From contig NZ_SJJR01000001.1 of the NCBI RefSeq assembly GCF_004331455.1, forward strand, positions 558,001 through 622,000: a DNA stretch of 64,000 bases, in the 5' to 3' direction. The position numbers were made by a program, and so were the translations under genes. Shown here piece by piece: positions 16,092 to 25,840 of the stretch. The DNA is from Micromonospora zingiberis. Lineage in GTDB: Bacteria > Actinomycetota > Actinomycetes > Mycobacteriales > Micromonosporaceae. Below the pieces are notes generated by a model. That model ran no database searches. It had not been told where the DNA came from and worked only from the letters and a program-made list of their open reading frames with translations. How positions within the stretch are numbered: position 1 is the stretch's first letter; every line of letters begins with the position of its first letter.

Positions 16092-16838
16092 TCACCGCTG
16101 ACTGAGAGCGAAGACGCCCCAGCCCAGGTACTCACGGCGATAACGGACATGGCGCAGCGGATCGTCGGTCAGCTCCTGCCGCAGTTCGTCGGCGAGCGGG
16201 TCGTCCGGGTTGTCGTCCAGCCAGCGACGCAGATTGAGCCAGTGCGCCGCCGCGTAACGGTCCCAACTGTCCTGGTCGGCCAGCACCATCTCGACCAGGT
16301 CCCAGCCCTGCTCACCGAAGAGGGCGACCAGGCCGGGCAGGCCCTGGAAATCGTCCCGGCTGGTGGCGTCGCAGCCCTCGACGGTCGCCTGGTCGGGCGG
16401 ATCGATCCGCCAGTACGGCTCACCGATCAGTGCCAACCCGCCCGGACGCAACCACCGGGCGAGGATCTCCAGGGTGCCGGCGACGCCGTCGCCGATCCAG
16501 GCGGCCCCGACGCAGGCGGCCACGTCGACCGGCTCGTCAGGCACGTACGACGCGGCGTCGCCGTGCACGAACCGGACCTGTTCGGCCACGCCCAGCTCGG
16601 TCGCTCGCTGGCGGGCGGCGGCGGTGAAGGCGGTGCTGATGTCGACTCCGGTGCCGACCACACCGTGGTCGCGGGCCCAGGTACAGAGCAGCTCACCCTT
16701 GCCGCTGCACAGGTCGAGGATCGACGTACCCGGTGCGAGTTTCAGCGCCCGACCCAGCGTGGCCAGCTTGCCGGCGTCGAACGGGTTGAGGATGCGCAGG
16801 TCACCCTCGCGGATGACGAAACTTCGAGGCAGATCCAT
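16092..16838 (-). CDS. Class I SAM-dependent methyltransferase
   Basis: A 248-residue Rossmann methyltransferase with motif I ILDLCSGKGELL, an acidic residue at the end of strand 2 (GVDIS) and the later motif LRPGGLALIGEPYW. It resembles small-molecule methyltransferases; the substrate cannot be read from sequence. It lies 107 bases from the end of ureD on the same strand but without overlap, so a link to urease is not implied. Confidence 0.82.
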   Translation of the reverse strand: MDLPRSFVIREGDLRILNPFDAGKLATLGRALKLAPGTSILDLCSGKGELLCTWARDHGVVGTGVDISTAFTAAARQRATELGVAEQVRFVHGDAASYVPDEPVDVAACVGAAWIGDGVAGTLEILARWLRPGGLALIGEPYWRIDPPDQATVEGCDATSRDDFQGLPGLVALFGEQGWDLVEMVLADQDSWDRYAAAHWLNLRRWLDDNPDDPLADELRQELTDDPLRHVRYRREYLGWGVFALSQR

Positions 16839-16945
16839 GAGATCGGCACGCTAGCCGCTTTTCCCTACGCGCCCAACCGGTTTACCCGCAACCCGTCGCG
16901 GCGTGGGCCGGGCCTGTCATCACCACTCGCCACTCGGCGGCGACC

Positions 16946-17719
16946 TCATCCGACTCGGACCCGCCCGTTCACCTCTCCCCCGGCCGAAGCGGCGCTGCTG
17001 TTCGCCCCGTCGAGGTACGTCCGCAGGGTGTGCGCGTCGGGGGCGGTGGCGGTCCACAGCGTCGCCGGCCCACCGGCCAGTGGCAGCCGGGCGACCGTGC
17101 CGCGTACGGCCGGCGGTTCGGCGGGCCGGGCCGGGTCGACCACCAGCAACGAGCCGGTGGCGGGTGCTCCCGAAAGCACCGCCGGACCGGCCCAGCCGGG
17201 CGCGTCCGGCCCGACGCTGAGCGATTGCCGCAGCAGCGGTCGGCCGGCCAGGTCGACCCAGGTGTTGATCTCGGCGTGGCCGGGCTGCTCGCCGTGCCGG
17301 CCGCAGATCAACTCGTCCCGCCAGTGCAGGGTGCCGCCCTCGGCGACGTCCACCTGGGCGTCGGCGACATGCGCGCAGCCGGCCGCCGCGACCAGTTGCT
17401 CCGGCAGCCAGTGCAGCACGGCATCTGCCGCGACGGACACCCGGACCAGCATCCTGGAGACCGCGCCGGGGCGGCCCGGCAGCGCGATGGACGCGGCGAC
17501 GGTCTGCACGCGTACCACCGCGCCCGGGCCGACCTCGACGTCCAGACGCAACTCGTCGCCGGCGAGCGGACCGGCGGCACCGCCGACGACGTACACCGTG
17601 ACGCCACCGCCCGTGGCCGCGACCTGGCGCAGGAGCAGCGGGCTCTCGCCACGCAGCTCGGCCAGGGCGGTGCGGCCGTGCCGGTCGGCGCGGGCCACCA
17701 GCCGGGCGGTGGCCCGCAT
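16946..17719 (-). CDS. ureD: Urease accessory protein UreD
   Basis: A 257-residue UreD/UreH protein (family motifs GGGVTVYVVGGAAGPLAGD, GAVVRVQTVAAS and LHWLPEQLVAAAGCAH). UreD is the scaffold that docks UreF-UreG onto apo-urease for nickel insertion. ATG 17719 overlaps the ureG stop by one base. It is the last gene of ureABCFGD. Confidence 0.92.
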   Translation of the reverse strand: MRATARLVARADRHGRTALAELRGESPLLLRQVAATGGGVTVYVVGGAAGPLAGDELRLDVEVGPGAVVRVQTVAASIALPGRPGAVSRMLVRVSVAADAVLHWLPEQLVAAAGCAHVADAQVDVAEGGTLHWRDELICGRHGEQPGHAEINTWVDLAGRPLLRQSLSVGPDAPGWAGPAVLSGAPATGSLLVVDPARPAEPPAVRGTVARLPLAGGPATLWTATAPDAHTLRTYLDGANSSAASAGGEVNGRVRVG

Positions 17720-18510
17720 CAGACCTGCCCGGCGGAGGCCGCGACGACCGGCGTCGGTCGTCCCATCTCGCCCGACGCGGATCGGTCCACATCGCCCGGT
17801 CCGGTGCTGGCCGCCGTCACGCGATGGTGGGCGAGTTCGTGGCGGATCCACTCGGCGACCCGGGTGGCGAGGGGGTCCTCGGTGATGGACTGGAACACCG
17901 TGGGCAGGCTGCCGCGCCGGGCCCGGGCGTCGCGGTCCATCACCGCGAGGTCCGCGCCGACCATCGGCGCCAGGTCGGTCTTGTTGACGACCAGCAGGTC
18001 GGCCGCGGTGACCCCCGGCCCGCCCTTGCGCGGCACCTTGTCCCCGCCGGCCACGTCCACCACGAAGATCTGCCGGTCGACCAGGCCCCGGCTGAAGGTG
18101 GCGGTCAGGTTGTCGCCGCCGCTCTCCACCAACACCAGGTCCAGCGGACCGAGCGCCTCGGCCAGTTCGTCGACCGCGTCGAGGTTGGCGCCGATGTCGT
18201 CGCGGATGGCGGTGTGCGGGCAGCACCCGGTCTCCACGGCGCGGATCCGGGCCGGATCGAGCACCCCGGCCCGCTTGAGGAAGTCGGCGTCCTCGGTGGT
18301 GTAGATGTCGTTGGTCACCACCCCGAGGCGCAGTTCGTCGGCGAACGCCCGGCAGAGCGCGGCGACCAGGGCGGTCTTGCCCGAGCCGACCGGCCCGCCG
18401 ATGCCGACGCGCAGCGCCCGGACGGCCGGCGGCAGCGGGGCGTGCGGGTCGACCCCCGGCTCGGGGTGGGTGTGGGGAACGGACTCATCGTGGTCGATTT
18501 CAGGACGCAA
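17719..18510 (-). CDS. ureG: Urease accessory GTPase UreG
   Basis: A 263-residue SIMIBI GTPase with P-loop GGPVGSGKT, metal-binding CPH motif in [11 protein letters not shown], and the VVNKTDLAP guanine motif. It delivers nickel to urease at the cost of GTP. No ATG or GTG lies between the end of ureF and the P-loop; TTG 18510, inside the last codons of ureF and nine bases after GGAGG, is the best start. ATG 18546 is an alternative without a ribosome site. The N-terminal tail holds several His and Asp residues ([20 protein letters not shown]), and the C-terminus extends past the usual end. No ureE is present, so this His-bearing tail may help nickel handling. Confidence 0.9.
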   Translation of the reverse strand: MRPEIDHDESVPHTHPEPGVDPHAPLPPAVRALRVGIGGPVGSGKTALVAALCRAFADELRLGVVTNDIYTTEDADFLKRAGVLDPARIRAVETGCCPHTAIRDDIGANLDAVDELAEALGPLDLVLVESGGDNLTATFSRGLVDRQIFVVDVAGGDKVPRKGGPGVTAADLLVVNKTDLAPMVGADLAVMDRDARARRGSLPTVFQSITEDPLATRVAEWIRHELAHHRVTAASTGPGDVDRSASGEMGRPTPVVAASAGQV

Positions 18511-19183
18511 AGAGACGCACCTCCCAGGTGGCGTGAGCTTCGGCATGGATGTCGGCGAGGGGCGCGGCGGCGGCGGGCAGCCGCTGCGGTGGTTGTTCGG
18601 CGGCCCGCGCCGCCCGCGCGGCGGTGGCGTCGCAGGCACCGGCGAGCCGGACCAGCAGGGCCTGCACCTGGTACGGGTCGAGGCCGAGCAGGCGTACGGC
18701 GGCACTGGCCGAACCGGTCACCGTCGAGTGGGCGGCGACCGTGGCGACCTGCGCCGGGTCGAGACCGGCGGCGGCACCGACCAGCCCGAGGGCGAGCGGC
18801 TGGTGTGGGCCGCCCGGCGTGGCGGGCAGGTCGTCGAAGGCGGCCGTGGGCCAGATCTCGCGGCCGGCCCGCAGCAGTGCCCGGCCCTGCCGGCGGGACA
18901 CCGTCCGCTGGGCCGGCGAGGCGGTACGCGCGTCCAGTTCGGCGTCGAGCCGGACCAGGGTGGCGGGCCGCCGGGCCGACCAGGCCGCCCGGCGGGCCGC
19001 CGCCGCGAACGCCGCCGCGACCAGCCCGGCGGTGGCCAGCCGGCCGCGCAGGTACTCCCCCAGCGTGGCCAGGTCGGTGACCCGCCCCGCCGCGACGGCC
19101 GCCTCCAGACCGGCCGAGTGGGCGTGCGCCCCGGCCGGGAACCGCCCGTCGGCGAGCAGCAGCAACATCGTCGGTGCGGTCAT
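18500..19183 (-). CDS. ureF: Urease accessory protein UreF
   Basis: A 227-residue all-helical UreF protein ([24 protein letters not shown] near the N-terminus; [16 protein letters not shown] near the C-terminus). UreF bridges UreD and UreG in the activation complex. ATG 19183 overlaps the ureC stop by one base, and the end overlaps the proposed ureG start by 11 bases. Confidence 0.9.
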   Translation of the reverse strand: MTAPTMLLLLADGRFPAGAHAHSAGLEAAVAAGRVTDLATLGEYLRGRLATAGLVAAAFAAAARRAAWSARRPATLVRLDAELDARTASPAQRTVSRRQGRALLRAGREIWPTAAFDDLPATPGGPHQPLALGLVGAAAGLDPAQVATVAAHSTVTGSASAAVRLLGLDPYQVQALLVRLAGACDATAARAARAAEQPPQRLPAAAAPLADIHAEAHATWEVRLFAS

Positions 19184-20886
19184 CAGAACAGGAAGTACCG
19201 CTGGGCCATGGGCAGTTCGGTCACCGGATCGGGTTCGACCACCGCGCCGTCGATCCGGACGGTGAAGGTGTCCGGATCGACCTCGATGCGCGGCAGCGCG
19301 TTGTTCTCCGGCAGGTCGGCCTTGCCGCGCGACCGTACGTCGGCCACCGGCACCACCCGGCGCCGCACGTCCAGCCGCAGCCCCGCGTCGAGCGCGGCGG
19401 GTGCCACGAACGCCAGGCTGGTGGCGGCGGCCGCGCCGCCGTACGCACCGAACATCGGCCGGGGCAGCATCGGCTGCGGCGTCGGGATCGAGGCGTTCGC
19501 GTCACCCATCTGGGCGTACGCGATGAACCCGCCCTTGATCACCAGGTGTGGTCGGACGCCGAAGAACGCCGGCTCCCAGAGCACCAGGTCGGCGAGCTTG
19601 CCCGGCTCCACCGAGCCGATCTCGTGGTCGAGCCCGTTGGCCATGGCCGCGCAGATGGTGTACTTCGCCACGTACCGCCGGGCCCGGTGGTTGTCGGCGG
19701 CACCGTCACCCGGCAACGCCCCCACCCGCGCCTTCATCACGTGCGCGCTCTGCCAGGTCCGCAGCACGACCTCGCCGACCCGGCCCATCGCCTGCGCGTC
19801 CGATCCGATGATGGAGATCGCGCCCAGGTCGTGCAGCAGGTCCTCGGCGGCCATCGTGGACGGTCGGATCCGGCTCTCCGCGAACGCCAGGTCCTCCGGC
19901 ACGGCCGGGTTCAGGTGGTGGCAGACCATCAGCATGTCGAGGTGCTCGGCCAGGGTGTTGCGGGTGTACGGGCGGGTCGGGTTGGTCGACGACGGGAGCA
20001 CGTTCGGCTCACCGGCGACGGTGATGATGTCCGGCGCGTGCCCGCCCCCGGCCCCCTCGGTGTGGTACGAGTGGATCGCCCGCCCGCCGATCGCCCGCAG
20101 CGTGTCGGCGACGAACCCGGCCTCGTTGAGGGTGTCGGTGTGGATCGACACCTGCACGCCGGAGGCGTCCGCGACCCGCAGGCAGGCGTCGATCGCGGCC
20201 GGCGTGGTGCCCCAGTCCTCGTGCAGCTTGAACCCGCCGGCACCGGCCCGCAGCTGCTCCCAGAGCGCCTCCGCCGAGACCGTGTTGCCCTTGCCGAGCA
20301 GCAGCACGTTGACCGGGAACGCGTCGAGGGCCTCGTGCATCCGGGCCAGGTGCCAGGCGTTCGGGGTGACCGTGGTGGCCCGGGTGCCCTCGGCCGGCCC
20401 GGTACCGCCACCGACCAGGGTGGTCACCCCGCCCGCGAGGGCCTCGGTGACGATCTGCGGGCAGATGAGGTGCACGTGGGTGTCGACCGCACCGGCGGTG
20501 AGGATCCGGCCGTTGCCGGCGATCACCTCGGTCGCCGGGCCGATCACCAGGTCCGGGTGCACACCGTCCATGGTGTCCGGATTGCCGGCCCGCCCGAGGG
20601 CGACGATCCGGCCGTCCCGCAGCCCCACGTCGGCCTTGACCACGCCCCAGTGGTCGAGGACCACCGCGCCGGTGATGACGGTGTCCAGGGCGCCCTCGGC
20701 CCGGGTGGCCCGGGACTGGCCCATCGACTCGCGGATCACCTTGCCGCCGCCGAAGACCGCCTCGTCGCCGCCGGCACAGTGGTCGTGCTCCACCTCGATC
20801 AGCAGGTTCGTGTCGGCCAGCCGGATCCGGTCACCGGTGGTCGGCCCGTACAGCGCGACATAGCGGTTCCGTTCCACGATGCTCAT
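19183..20886 (-). CDS. ureC: Urease alpha subunit UreC
   Basis: A 567-residue catalytic subunit of normal length. Nickel-site features are intact: [10 protein letters not shown] (HxH), the lysine that becomes carbamylated in [22 protein letters not shown], and [16 protein letters not shown]. The mobile flap sequence MVCHHLNP is present. The enzyme hydrolyses urea to ammonia and carbamate in the cytosol. ATG 20886 overlaps the ureB stop by four bases. Confidence 0.97.
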   Translation of the reverse strand: MSIVERNRYVALYGPTTGDRIRLADTNLLIEVEHDHCAGGDEAVFGGGKVIRESMGQSRATRAEGALDTVITGAVVLDHWGVVKADVGLRDGRIVALGRAGNPDTMDGVHPDLVIGPATEVIAGNGRILTAGAVDTHVHLICPQIVTEALAGGVTTLVGGGTGPAEGTRATTVTPNAWHLARMHEALDAFPVNVLLLGKGNTVSAEALWEQLRAGAGGFKLHEDWGTTPAAIDACLRVADASGVQVSIHTDTLNEAGFVADTLRAIGGRAIHSYHTEGAGGGHAPDIITVAGEPNVLPSSTNPTRPYTRNTLAEHLDMLMVCHHLNPAVPEDLAFAESRIRPSTMAAEDLLHDLGAISIIGSDAQAMGRVGEVVLRTWQSAHVMKARVGALPGDGAADNHRARRYVAKYTICAAMANGLDHEIGSVEPGKLADLVLWEPAFFGVRPHLVIKGGFIAYAQMGDANASIPTPQPMLPRPMFGAYGGAAAATSLAFVAPAALDAGLRLDVRRRVVPVADVRSRGKADLPENNALPRIEVDPDTFTVRIDGAVVEPDPVTELPMAQRYFLF

Positions 20887-21206
20887 GCGTCCCGCCTCCC
20901 GTCCAGTGCGCCAGCGCACTCACCGCGCAGGCCGGGCACGACCCGGGCGCCGCCCAACGGCACCAGGTCGACGGTGCGGCTCACCCCCGGTTCGAAGCGC
21001 ACCGACGTGCCGGCCGGTACGGCCAGCCGCTGCCCCCAGGCGATGTCCCGGTCGAAGTCCAGGGCCGGATTGGCCTCGGCGAAGTGGTAGTGCGAGCCGA
21101 CCTGCACCGGCCGGTCCCCGGTGTTGACCACCAGCAGCGTGGTCACCGGCCGGCCCGCGTTGATCTCCACCGGTCCGGTGGCCGGCAGGATCTCCCCGGG
21201 GATCAC
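20883..21206 (-). CDS. ureB: Urease beta subunit UreB
   Basis: A 107-residue structural subunit ([55 protein letters not shown]), full length for the family. It starts at GTG 21206, which overlaps the ureA stop by four bases. It assembles with UreA and UreC into the trimeric urease core. Confidence 0.95.
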   Translation of the reverse strand: MIPGEILPATGPVEINAGRPVTTLLVVNTGDRPVQVGSHYHFAEANPALDFDRDIAWGQRLAVPAGTSVRFEPGVSRTVDLVPLGGARVVPGLRGECAGALDGRRDA

Positions 21207-21505
21207 GGGATCGGGTGGTGCACCGTCACCAGTTTGGTGCCGTCCGGGAACGTCGCCTCCACCTGCACCTCCCCCAGCAGCTCGGGGATGCCGTCCTGGA
21301 CGTCGTCCCGGCTCAGGACGGTGCGGCCGGCGGACATCAGGTCGACCACGGACCGGCCGTCGCGGGCCCCTTCGAGCAGGAAGGCGGTGATCACCGCGAC
21401 GGCTTCCGGATAGTTGAGACGCAGGCCGCGTTCGCGGCGGCGCCGGGCGACGTCGGCCGCCACGTGGACGAGCAGACGGTCCTGCTCGTGGGGGGTGAGG
21501 TACAC
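21203..21505 (-). CDS. ureA: Urease gamma subunit UreA
   Basis: A 100-residue gamma subunit ([61 protein letters not shown]). Start GTG 21505 has GGGAG six bases upstream. It is the first gene of the operon; the 285-base gap to the divergent PadR gene must contain the promoter, but I saw no clear GlnR box there. Confidence 0.95.
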   Translation of the reverse strand: MYLTPHEQDRLLVHVAADVARRRRERGLRLNYPEAVAVITAFLLEGARDGRSVVDLMSAGRTVLSRDDVQDGIPELLGEVQVEATFPDGTKLVTVHHPIP

Positions 21506-21790
21506 GGGGTGCTCCCGGTGGGTGTCCGCGCTCCCGTACGCCACAGGCACCGGCGCCTCGACGCGCCGCCCGCAGGTCGGGGTTCGCCCGCCGGTTCGTC
21601 CGCCACACGCTCGCTGGTGCGGGATTCCACCATCCCGGCCCGGCGTCGCGGAGCACCGGCGGTGTCTTCTCGGATGCGGACCGCACCGCCCACCGCTGAG
21701 CAGACCGTAAGGGATCACGCGGGCCGTCGGCAACCATGCGGCGCGGGAATCCGATGACCGGTATATCGCCACACCGAATAGTGGGCTATT

Positions 21791-22177
21791 ATGTGTCGCA
21801 TGGTAGTGGCAGGAAGCCAGCCGACCGACGACAACGACCGCCACACACAGCTCCTGCGCGGCGCGCTGGACATGTGCCTGCTGGCACTGCTGGCCCGCGA
21901 ACCGGCCCACGGCTACGAGCTGGTACGCCGGATGGAGACGGCCGGCTTCGGCCCGATCAGCTACGGCACCATCTACCCGCTGCTGACCCGGATGCGTCGC
22001 CTCGGCCTCGTCGCCGACGAACAGCAGGCCAGTCCGACCGGCCCGCCCCGCAAGGTCTACGCACTCACCGGATCCGGCCGGGTCCACCTCGACGCATGGC
22101 AGCAGCAGTGGAGCCGGTTCGCCGACACCGTCAACGCCATCATCGTCCCGTCCGACCCCACCTCGCCCAGGAGTTGA
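21791..22177 (+). CDS. PadR-family transcriptional regulator
   Basis: A 128-residue PadR regulator: the winged helix contains [20 protein letters not shown] and the hallmark [17 protein letters not shown]. The C-terminal part is a short dimerisation helix. ATG 21791 and ATG 21800 are both possible. An AT-rich palindromic stretch just before the start (ATAGTGGGCTAT) could be its own operator. It is followed after two bases by a membrane protein gene, the usual arrangement in which PadR represses a small envelope-stress operon. Confidence 0.9.
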   Translation: MCRMVVAGSQPTDDNDRHTQLLRGALDMCLLALLAREPAHGYELVRRMETAGFGPISYGTIYPLLTRMRRLGLVADEQQASPTGPPRKVYALTGSGRVHLDAWQQQWSRFADTVNAIIVPSDPTSPRS

Positions 22178-22179
22178 CC

Positions 22180-22836
22180 ATGGACACCCTCGACAGCGTC
22201 CTGACCGAGGCCGACCGGGCGTGGCGCGCCTACGGGGTCGGTTCGGCCGACCGGCAGGCGCTCGCCGCCGACCTACGCCTCGACCTGGCGGCAGCGGCCG
22301 CCGACGGCGGCGACCCGGCGCAGTTGATCGGCGGCGACGTCGCCGGATTCGCCCGGCGGCTCGCCGACGAGGCCGGCGTCCGGCGGGTACGCCGCGACTA
22401 CGGCCGGCTGTTACGGACCGCGCTCACCGGTGCGGTGCTCGGCAGCCTGCTCGGCTACGCCCTGCTGAACGCGCTGTATCCACTCTTCGTCCGCATGATC
22501 GACATTCCGCGCTCGGTCGACGTGCCGATCCTGGTCGGGGTCGGCGTCTACTACGGGCTGCCGGCCGCCGTCGTGGTGGCCGCCGCGGTCGTCGCGGTAC
22601 GGCTGCGGCTGCGCGACCTGCCCCAGATCCGGCGCACCGCCTGGATGATGACGCTGCTGTTGCCGGCGGCCGGCATCGTCGTCACCCCGATCACCATCGG
22701 GTTCGCCTGGTCCACCGACTACAGCACCGCACCGGAGGTGGTCGCCGTCGAAGTCGCCATGGTCATCGCGGCGCTCGCCGGCGCCACGATCCTGGCCCGG
22801 CGCCTGGCCCTGCACCGCCGCCCGGCGCGGGCGTGA
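22180..22836 (+). CDS. PadR-linked four-helix membrane protein
   Basis: A 218-residue protein with a soluble N-terminal region (about 85 residues, containing [14 protein letters not shown]...) reminiscent of the HAAS domain found in PadR partner proteins, and four predicted membrane helices. ATG 22180 follows CAGGAGTTGACC. It is co-transcribed with the PadR gene. Function unknown; partners of this kind are assumed to sense or respond to envelope conditions. Confidence 0.75.
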   Translation: MDTLDSVLTEADRAWRAYGVGSADRQALAADLRLDLAAAAADGGDPAQLIGGDVAGFARRLADEAGVRRVRRDYGRLLRTALTGAVLGSLLGYALLNALYPLFVRMIDIPRSVDVPILVGVGVYYGLPAAVVVAAAVVAVRLRLRDLPQIRRTAWMMTLLLPAAGIVVTPITIGFAWSTDYSTAPEVVAVEVAMVIAALAGATILARRLALHRRPARA

Positions 22837-22891
22837 GGGTGGTCATAACGGGTGGACGCTGCCCCGTCACCGGCTGCTAGCCTCGGCAACA

Positions 22892-23012
22892 GGTCATGAG
22901 CGCCAGCGTCAAGCCCCGGCTCGCTGGCCGGCAACCCTCGTCCGCGCAGGGGTGCCCCGGGTGAGGACCAGGCATCGGAGCGACCTCCGGTGCAAGCGTG
23001 GCCTGGTGTCCC
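22892..23012 (+). ncRNA. SAM-IV riboswitch
   Basis: The RNA begins GGTCATGAGCGCCAGCG, followed by AAGCCCCGGCTCGCTGGCCGGCAACCC and GCAGGGGTGCCCCGGGTGAGGACC in separate conserved blocks. This matches the SAM-IV class of S-adenosylmethionine riboswitches known from actinomycetes. A second hairpin (GCATCGGAG / CTCCGGTGC) follows, as expected for the 3' domain. It lies immediately upstream of a leader peptide and an amino acid ABC importer. By analogy, SAM binding should switch the downstream genes off, which makes methionine or another sulfur amino acid the likely transported substrate. Confidence 0.88.
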
Positions 23013-23038
23013 AGGTCATCACGACCTTGAGGAGACCC

Positions 23039-23140
23039 ATGTCGTACCGCAGTCGACCCGCTCCCGTCGCGGCCCGCCCGGGCCTGACCCGGCGCCGGCA
23101 CGTCGACATGATGCGGGTCTGCAGCGCCGCGTGTAGCTGA
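23039..23140 (+). CDS. Cys-containing leader peptide
   Basis: A 33-codon ORF starting at ATG 23039 with a good ribosome site (TTGAGGAGACCC) and ending in VCSAACS then TGA. The RRRHVDMMRVCSAAC C-terminus is the pattern of actinobacterial leader peptides found upstream of sulfur-assimilation genes, where ribosome stalling at Cys codons is thought to control attenuation. It is placed between the SAM-IV riboswitch and the importer genes. Two hairpins follow at 23158-23232. Confidence 0.82.
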   Translation: MSYRSRPAPVAARPGLTRRRHVDMMRVCSAACS

Positions 23141-23157
23141 CCGCGTCGCCGCCGGTC

Positions 23158-23232
23158 ACCGACCCGAGTTGGTCGGTCGACCGCCACGTCCGTACGTCCA
23201 CCCATCCCAGCGGTCCGTCGCGCGGCGGACCG
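23158..23232 (+). promoter_or_regulatory. Two hairpins between leader peptide and importer operon
   Basis: Perfect 7-bp stems ACCGACC/GGTCGGT (23158-23164, 23171-23177) and CGGTCCG/CGGACCG (23211-23217, 23226-23232) lie between the leader peptide and the binding-protein start. They could be the attenuator elements controlled by translation of the leader; alternative pairing was not computed. Confidence 0.45.
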
Positions 23233-23279
23233 TCGGTGTGGCACGTCCGTGCCCGCCGCCGCTCAACCAGGAGACACCT

Positions 23280-24125
23280 GTGCGCATCCTTCCTGCCCTG
23301 ACCCGGGCCGCCGCCGTCGGCGTCGCCGCCATCCTCGGTGCCGCCACCCTCACCGCCTGCGGCTCGGACTCCGCCGGCACCGCCGACAACCCGTACGACC
23401 TGCTCCAGCCGGGGGTGTTGCGGGCCGGCACGCTCACCGACGCGCCGCCGAACGTGTACCTCAAGGACGGCAAGTTCACCGGCTTCGACAACGACCTGCT
23501 GGTCGCCGCCGCCGACAAGCTCGGCCTGAAGGTGGAGTTCGTCGGCACCGACTTCTCGGCACTGTTGTCGCAGGTCAACACCCGCAAGTTCGACATCGGC
23601 AGCTCCTCGATCACCATCACCGAGGCGCGCAAGAAGACCGTGGACTTCGGCAACGGCTACGACTTCGGCTACTTCGGTCTGGACGTGCCGGCCGGCTCGG
23701 CGCTGACCAGCTTCGACGAACTGCCGGGCAAGCGCGTCGTGGTGGTGCAGGGCACCGTGCAGGACGACTACGCCACCAACAAGGGCCTCGACCCGGTGCG
23801 GGTGCCGGACTACAACGGCGCGATCAACCAACTCAAGGCCGGCACGGCGGACGCCTGGATCGCCCCGGCCGAGATCGGTGAGAAGACCGCCGCCGACAGC
23901 GGCGGCAAGATCAAGGTGGCGGCGAAGGAACTCAGCCCGGCCCCGACCGCGTACGCCTTCGCCAAGGGCAACGACGCGCTACGCGAGGCGCTGAACAAGG
24001 CCCTGGACGAGGTGATCGCCGACGGCACCTGGACCCGGTTGCAGGAGCAGTACTACCCGGGCCGGCCCATTCCGGCCGACTTCACCCCGGGCAGCGGCGA
24101 CGTGTCGGCGCCGGCCGCCTCCTGA
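23280..24125 (+). CDS. Polar amino acid ABC transporter substrate-binding lipoprotein
   Basis: A 281-residue lipoprotein (signal peptide ending LTAC) with a family 3 solute-binding domain: VLRAGTLTDAPPNVYLKDGKFTGFDNDLLVAAADKLG and later FDIGSSSITITEARKKTVDF. Start GTG 23280 follows CAGGAGACACC. It delivers an amino acid to the permease encoded next. Because the operon is preceded by a SAM-IV riboswitch and a Cys leader peptide, methionine, cystine or a related sulfur compound is the most likely ligand. Confidence 0.9.
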   Translation: MRILPALTRAAAVGVAAILGAATLTACGSDSAGTADNPYDLLQPGVLRAGTLTDAPPNVYLKDGKFTGFDNDLLVAAADKLGLKVEFVGTDFSALLSQVNTRKFDIGSSSITITEARKKTVDFGNGYDFGYFGLDVPAGSALTSFDELPGKRVVVVQGTVQDDYATNKGLDPVRVPDYNGAINQLKAGTADAWIAPAEIGEKTAADSGGKIKVAAKELSPAPTAYAFAKGNDALREALNKALDEVIADGTWTRLQEQYYPGRPIPADFTPGSGDVSAPAAS

Positions 24126-24160
24126 GGTAGGACGACGAGCGAGTAGGGCGGAGGTCGACC

Positions 24161-24943
24161 GTGGATCCGTTGCGCACCCTGTGGGAGACGTTCTTCGACT
24201 GGGAGTCGATGCGCGAGGCGCTACCCGAAATGATCACCGTCGGGTTGCCGAACACGCTGATCCTGGCGGTCACCGCCGCCCTGCTCGGCTCGGCGCTGGG
24301 CATCGTGCTGGCGGTCGCGGGCATCTCGCGTACCCGCTGGTTGCGGTGGCCGGCGCGGGTCTACACCGACGTGTTCCGCGGCCTGCCGGCGGCGGCCACG
24401 ATCCTGCTGATCGGGGTCGGGCTGGCCCCGCTGGGCATGCAGGTGTGGGGACCCAACCCGTACCCGCTGGGCATCCTGGCGCTGTCGCTGATCGCGGCCG
24501 CGTACATCGGTGAGATCTTCCGTTCCGGCATCCAGTCGGTGGAGGCCACCCAGTTGGAGGCGGCCCGCGCGCTCGGGCTCTCCTGGGGTGAGGCGATGCG
24601 GATGGTGGTCATCCCGCAGGGCATCCGGCGGATCCTGCCGGCCTGGGTGAACCAGCTGATCGCCCTGATCAAGGACTCCAGCCTGGTCTACTTCCTCGGC
24701 CTGCTGGCCAGCCAGCGGGAACTGTTCCGGATCGGGCAGGACTACGCGGCCAACACCGGCAACCAGTCGGCGTTGCTGCTGGCCGGACTCTTCTACCTGG
24801 CGCTGACGGTGCCGCTGACGCACGTCGTCAACTGGATCGACCGCCGGCTACGGCACGGCCGACCGGCCACCGCAGCGGCCGGCGACGACCCCGACGACCT
24901 GGACCTGGCGCTGCCCGGCGCCGCCGGAGGGAACCAACGATGA
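24161..24943 (+). CDS. Polar amino acid ABC transporter permease
   Basis: A 260-residue HisM/GlnP-type permease with about five membrane helices and the EAA loop [31 protein letters not shown] 24161 is the start. It lies 35 bases after the binding protein gene and overlaps the ATPase gene by four bases. It forms the homodimeric channel of the importer. Confidence 0.92.
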   Translation: MDPLRTLWETFFDWESMREALPEMITVGLPNTLILAVTAALLGSALGIVLAVAGISRTRWLRWPARVYTDVFRGLPAAATILLIGVGLAPLGMQVWGPNPYPLGILALSLIAAAYIGEIFRSGIQSVEATQLEAARALGLSWGEAMRMVVIPQGIRRILPAWVNQLIALIKDSSLVYFLGLLASQRELFRIGQDYAANTGNQSALLLAGLFYLALTVPLTHVVNWIDRRLRHGRPATAAAGDDPDDLDLALPGAAGGNQR

Positions 24944-25671
24944 GCAGCTCGGTCAGCCTGAGCCTGCGCGACGTGCACCTGGCCTTCGGGCGCCACCAGG
25001 TGCTGCGCGGGGTGGATCTGGACGTCGCCCGAGGCGCCACCGCCTGCGTGATCGGCCCCTCCGGCTCGGGCAAGTCCACTCTGCTGCGGACCGTCAACCG
25101 GCTACTCGAACCGGATCGCGGCGACGTGCTGCTGGACGGGCGCAGCGTACTGCGCGACGACCCGGACGCCCTACGCCAGCGAATCGGCATGGTGTTCCAG
25201 CAGTTCAACCTGTTTCCCCACATGAGCGTGCTGCGCAACATCACCCTGGCCCTGCGCCGGATCCGCAAACTCGGCGAGGACGAGGCCGTGGCGGTGGCCC
25301 GCGAACACCTGGACCGGGTCGGGCTGGTGGCGAAGGCCGACGCCCGCCCGGCCCACCTCTCCGGCGGGCAGCAGCAACGCGTCGCCATCGCCCGCGCGCT
25401 GGCCATGCAGCCGCAGGTGATGCTCTTCGACGAAGCGACCTCGGCGCTGGACCCGGAACTGGTCAAGGGCGTACTGGCACTGATGGCGGACCTGTCGACG
25501 CAGGGCATGACCATGGTGGTGGTGACCCACGAGATGGGCTTCGCCCGCGAGGTCGCCGACACAGTCGCCTTCATGGATGCCGGCGTGGTCCTCGAAGCCG
25601 GCGAACCGACCGCGATCTTCGAGTCGGCCGCGCACCCCCGCCTCCGCCGCTTCCTCTCCCAGGTGCTCTGA
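24940..25671 (+). CDS. Polar amino acid ABC transporter ATP-binding protein
   Basis: A 243-residue GlnQ-type ATPase: Walker [11 protein letters not shown]-loop [10 protein letters not shown], signature LSGGQQQR, Walker [16 protein letters not shown]-loop VVTHEM. It completes the riboswitch-controlled importer. ATG 24940 overlaps the permease stop (ATGA) and follows GGAGGGAACC. Confidence 0.94.
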   Translation: MSSSVSLSLRDVHLAFGRHQVLRGVDLDVARGATACVIGPSGSGKSTLLRTVNRLLEPDRGDVLLDGRSVLRDDPDALRQRIGMVFQQFNLFPHMSVLRNITLALRRIRKLGEDEAVAVAREHLDRVGLVAKADARPAHLSGGQQQRVAIARALAMQPQVMLFDEATSALDPELVKGVLALMADLSTQGMTMVVVTHEMGFAREVADTVAFMDAGVVLEAGEPTAIFESAAHPRLRRFLSQVL

Positions 25672-25789
25672 GGCGAACGCCAGCGCATCCAACATCACCC
25701 TCCGGTGCAGGAGTATGCGCATCGCGTTCTGCGGCGACCGCCGTTGGGCCGCCACAACAGGCTCCTCAGCCTCGATTTCTAACGGCCGG

Positions 25790-25797
25790 TATAGGCT
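25790..25797 (+). promoter_or_regulatory. Possible -10 element of the restriction-modification operon
   Basis: TATAGGCT within an AT-richer 169-base gap before the res start. No convincing -35 element was found. The call rests only on its resemblance to a sigma-70-like -10 element and its position about 45 bases upstream of the gene. Confidence 0.25.
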
Positions 25798-25840
25798 GTC
25801 GCTCGAATCTGCAACATCCAACTCAACCGGGAGGTCAGCG

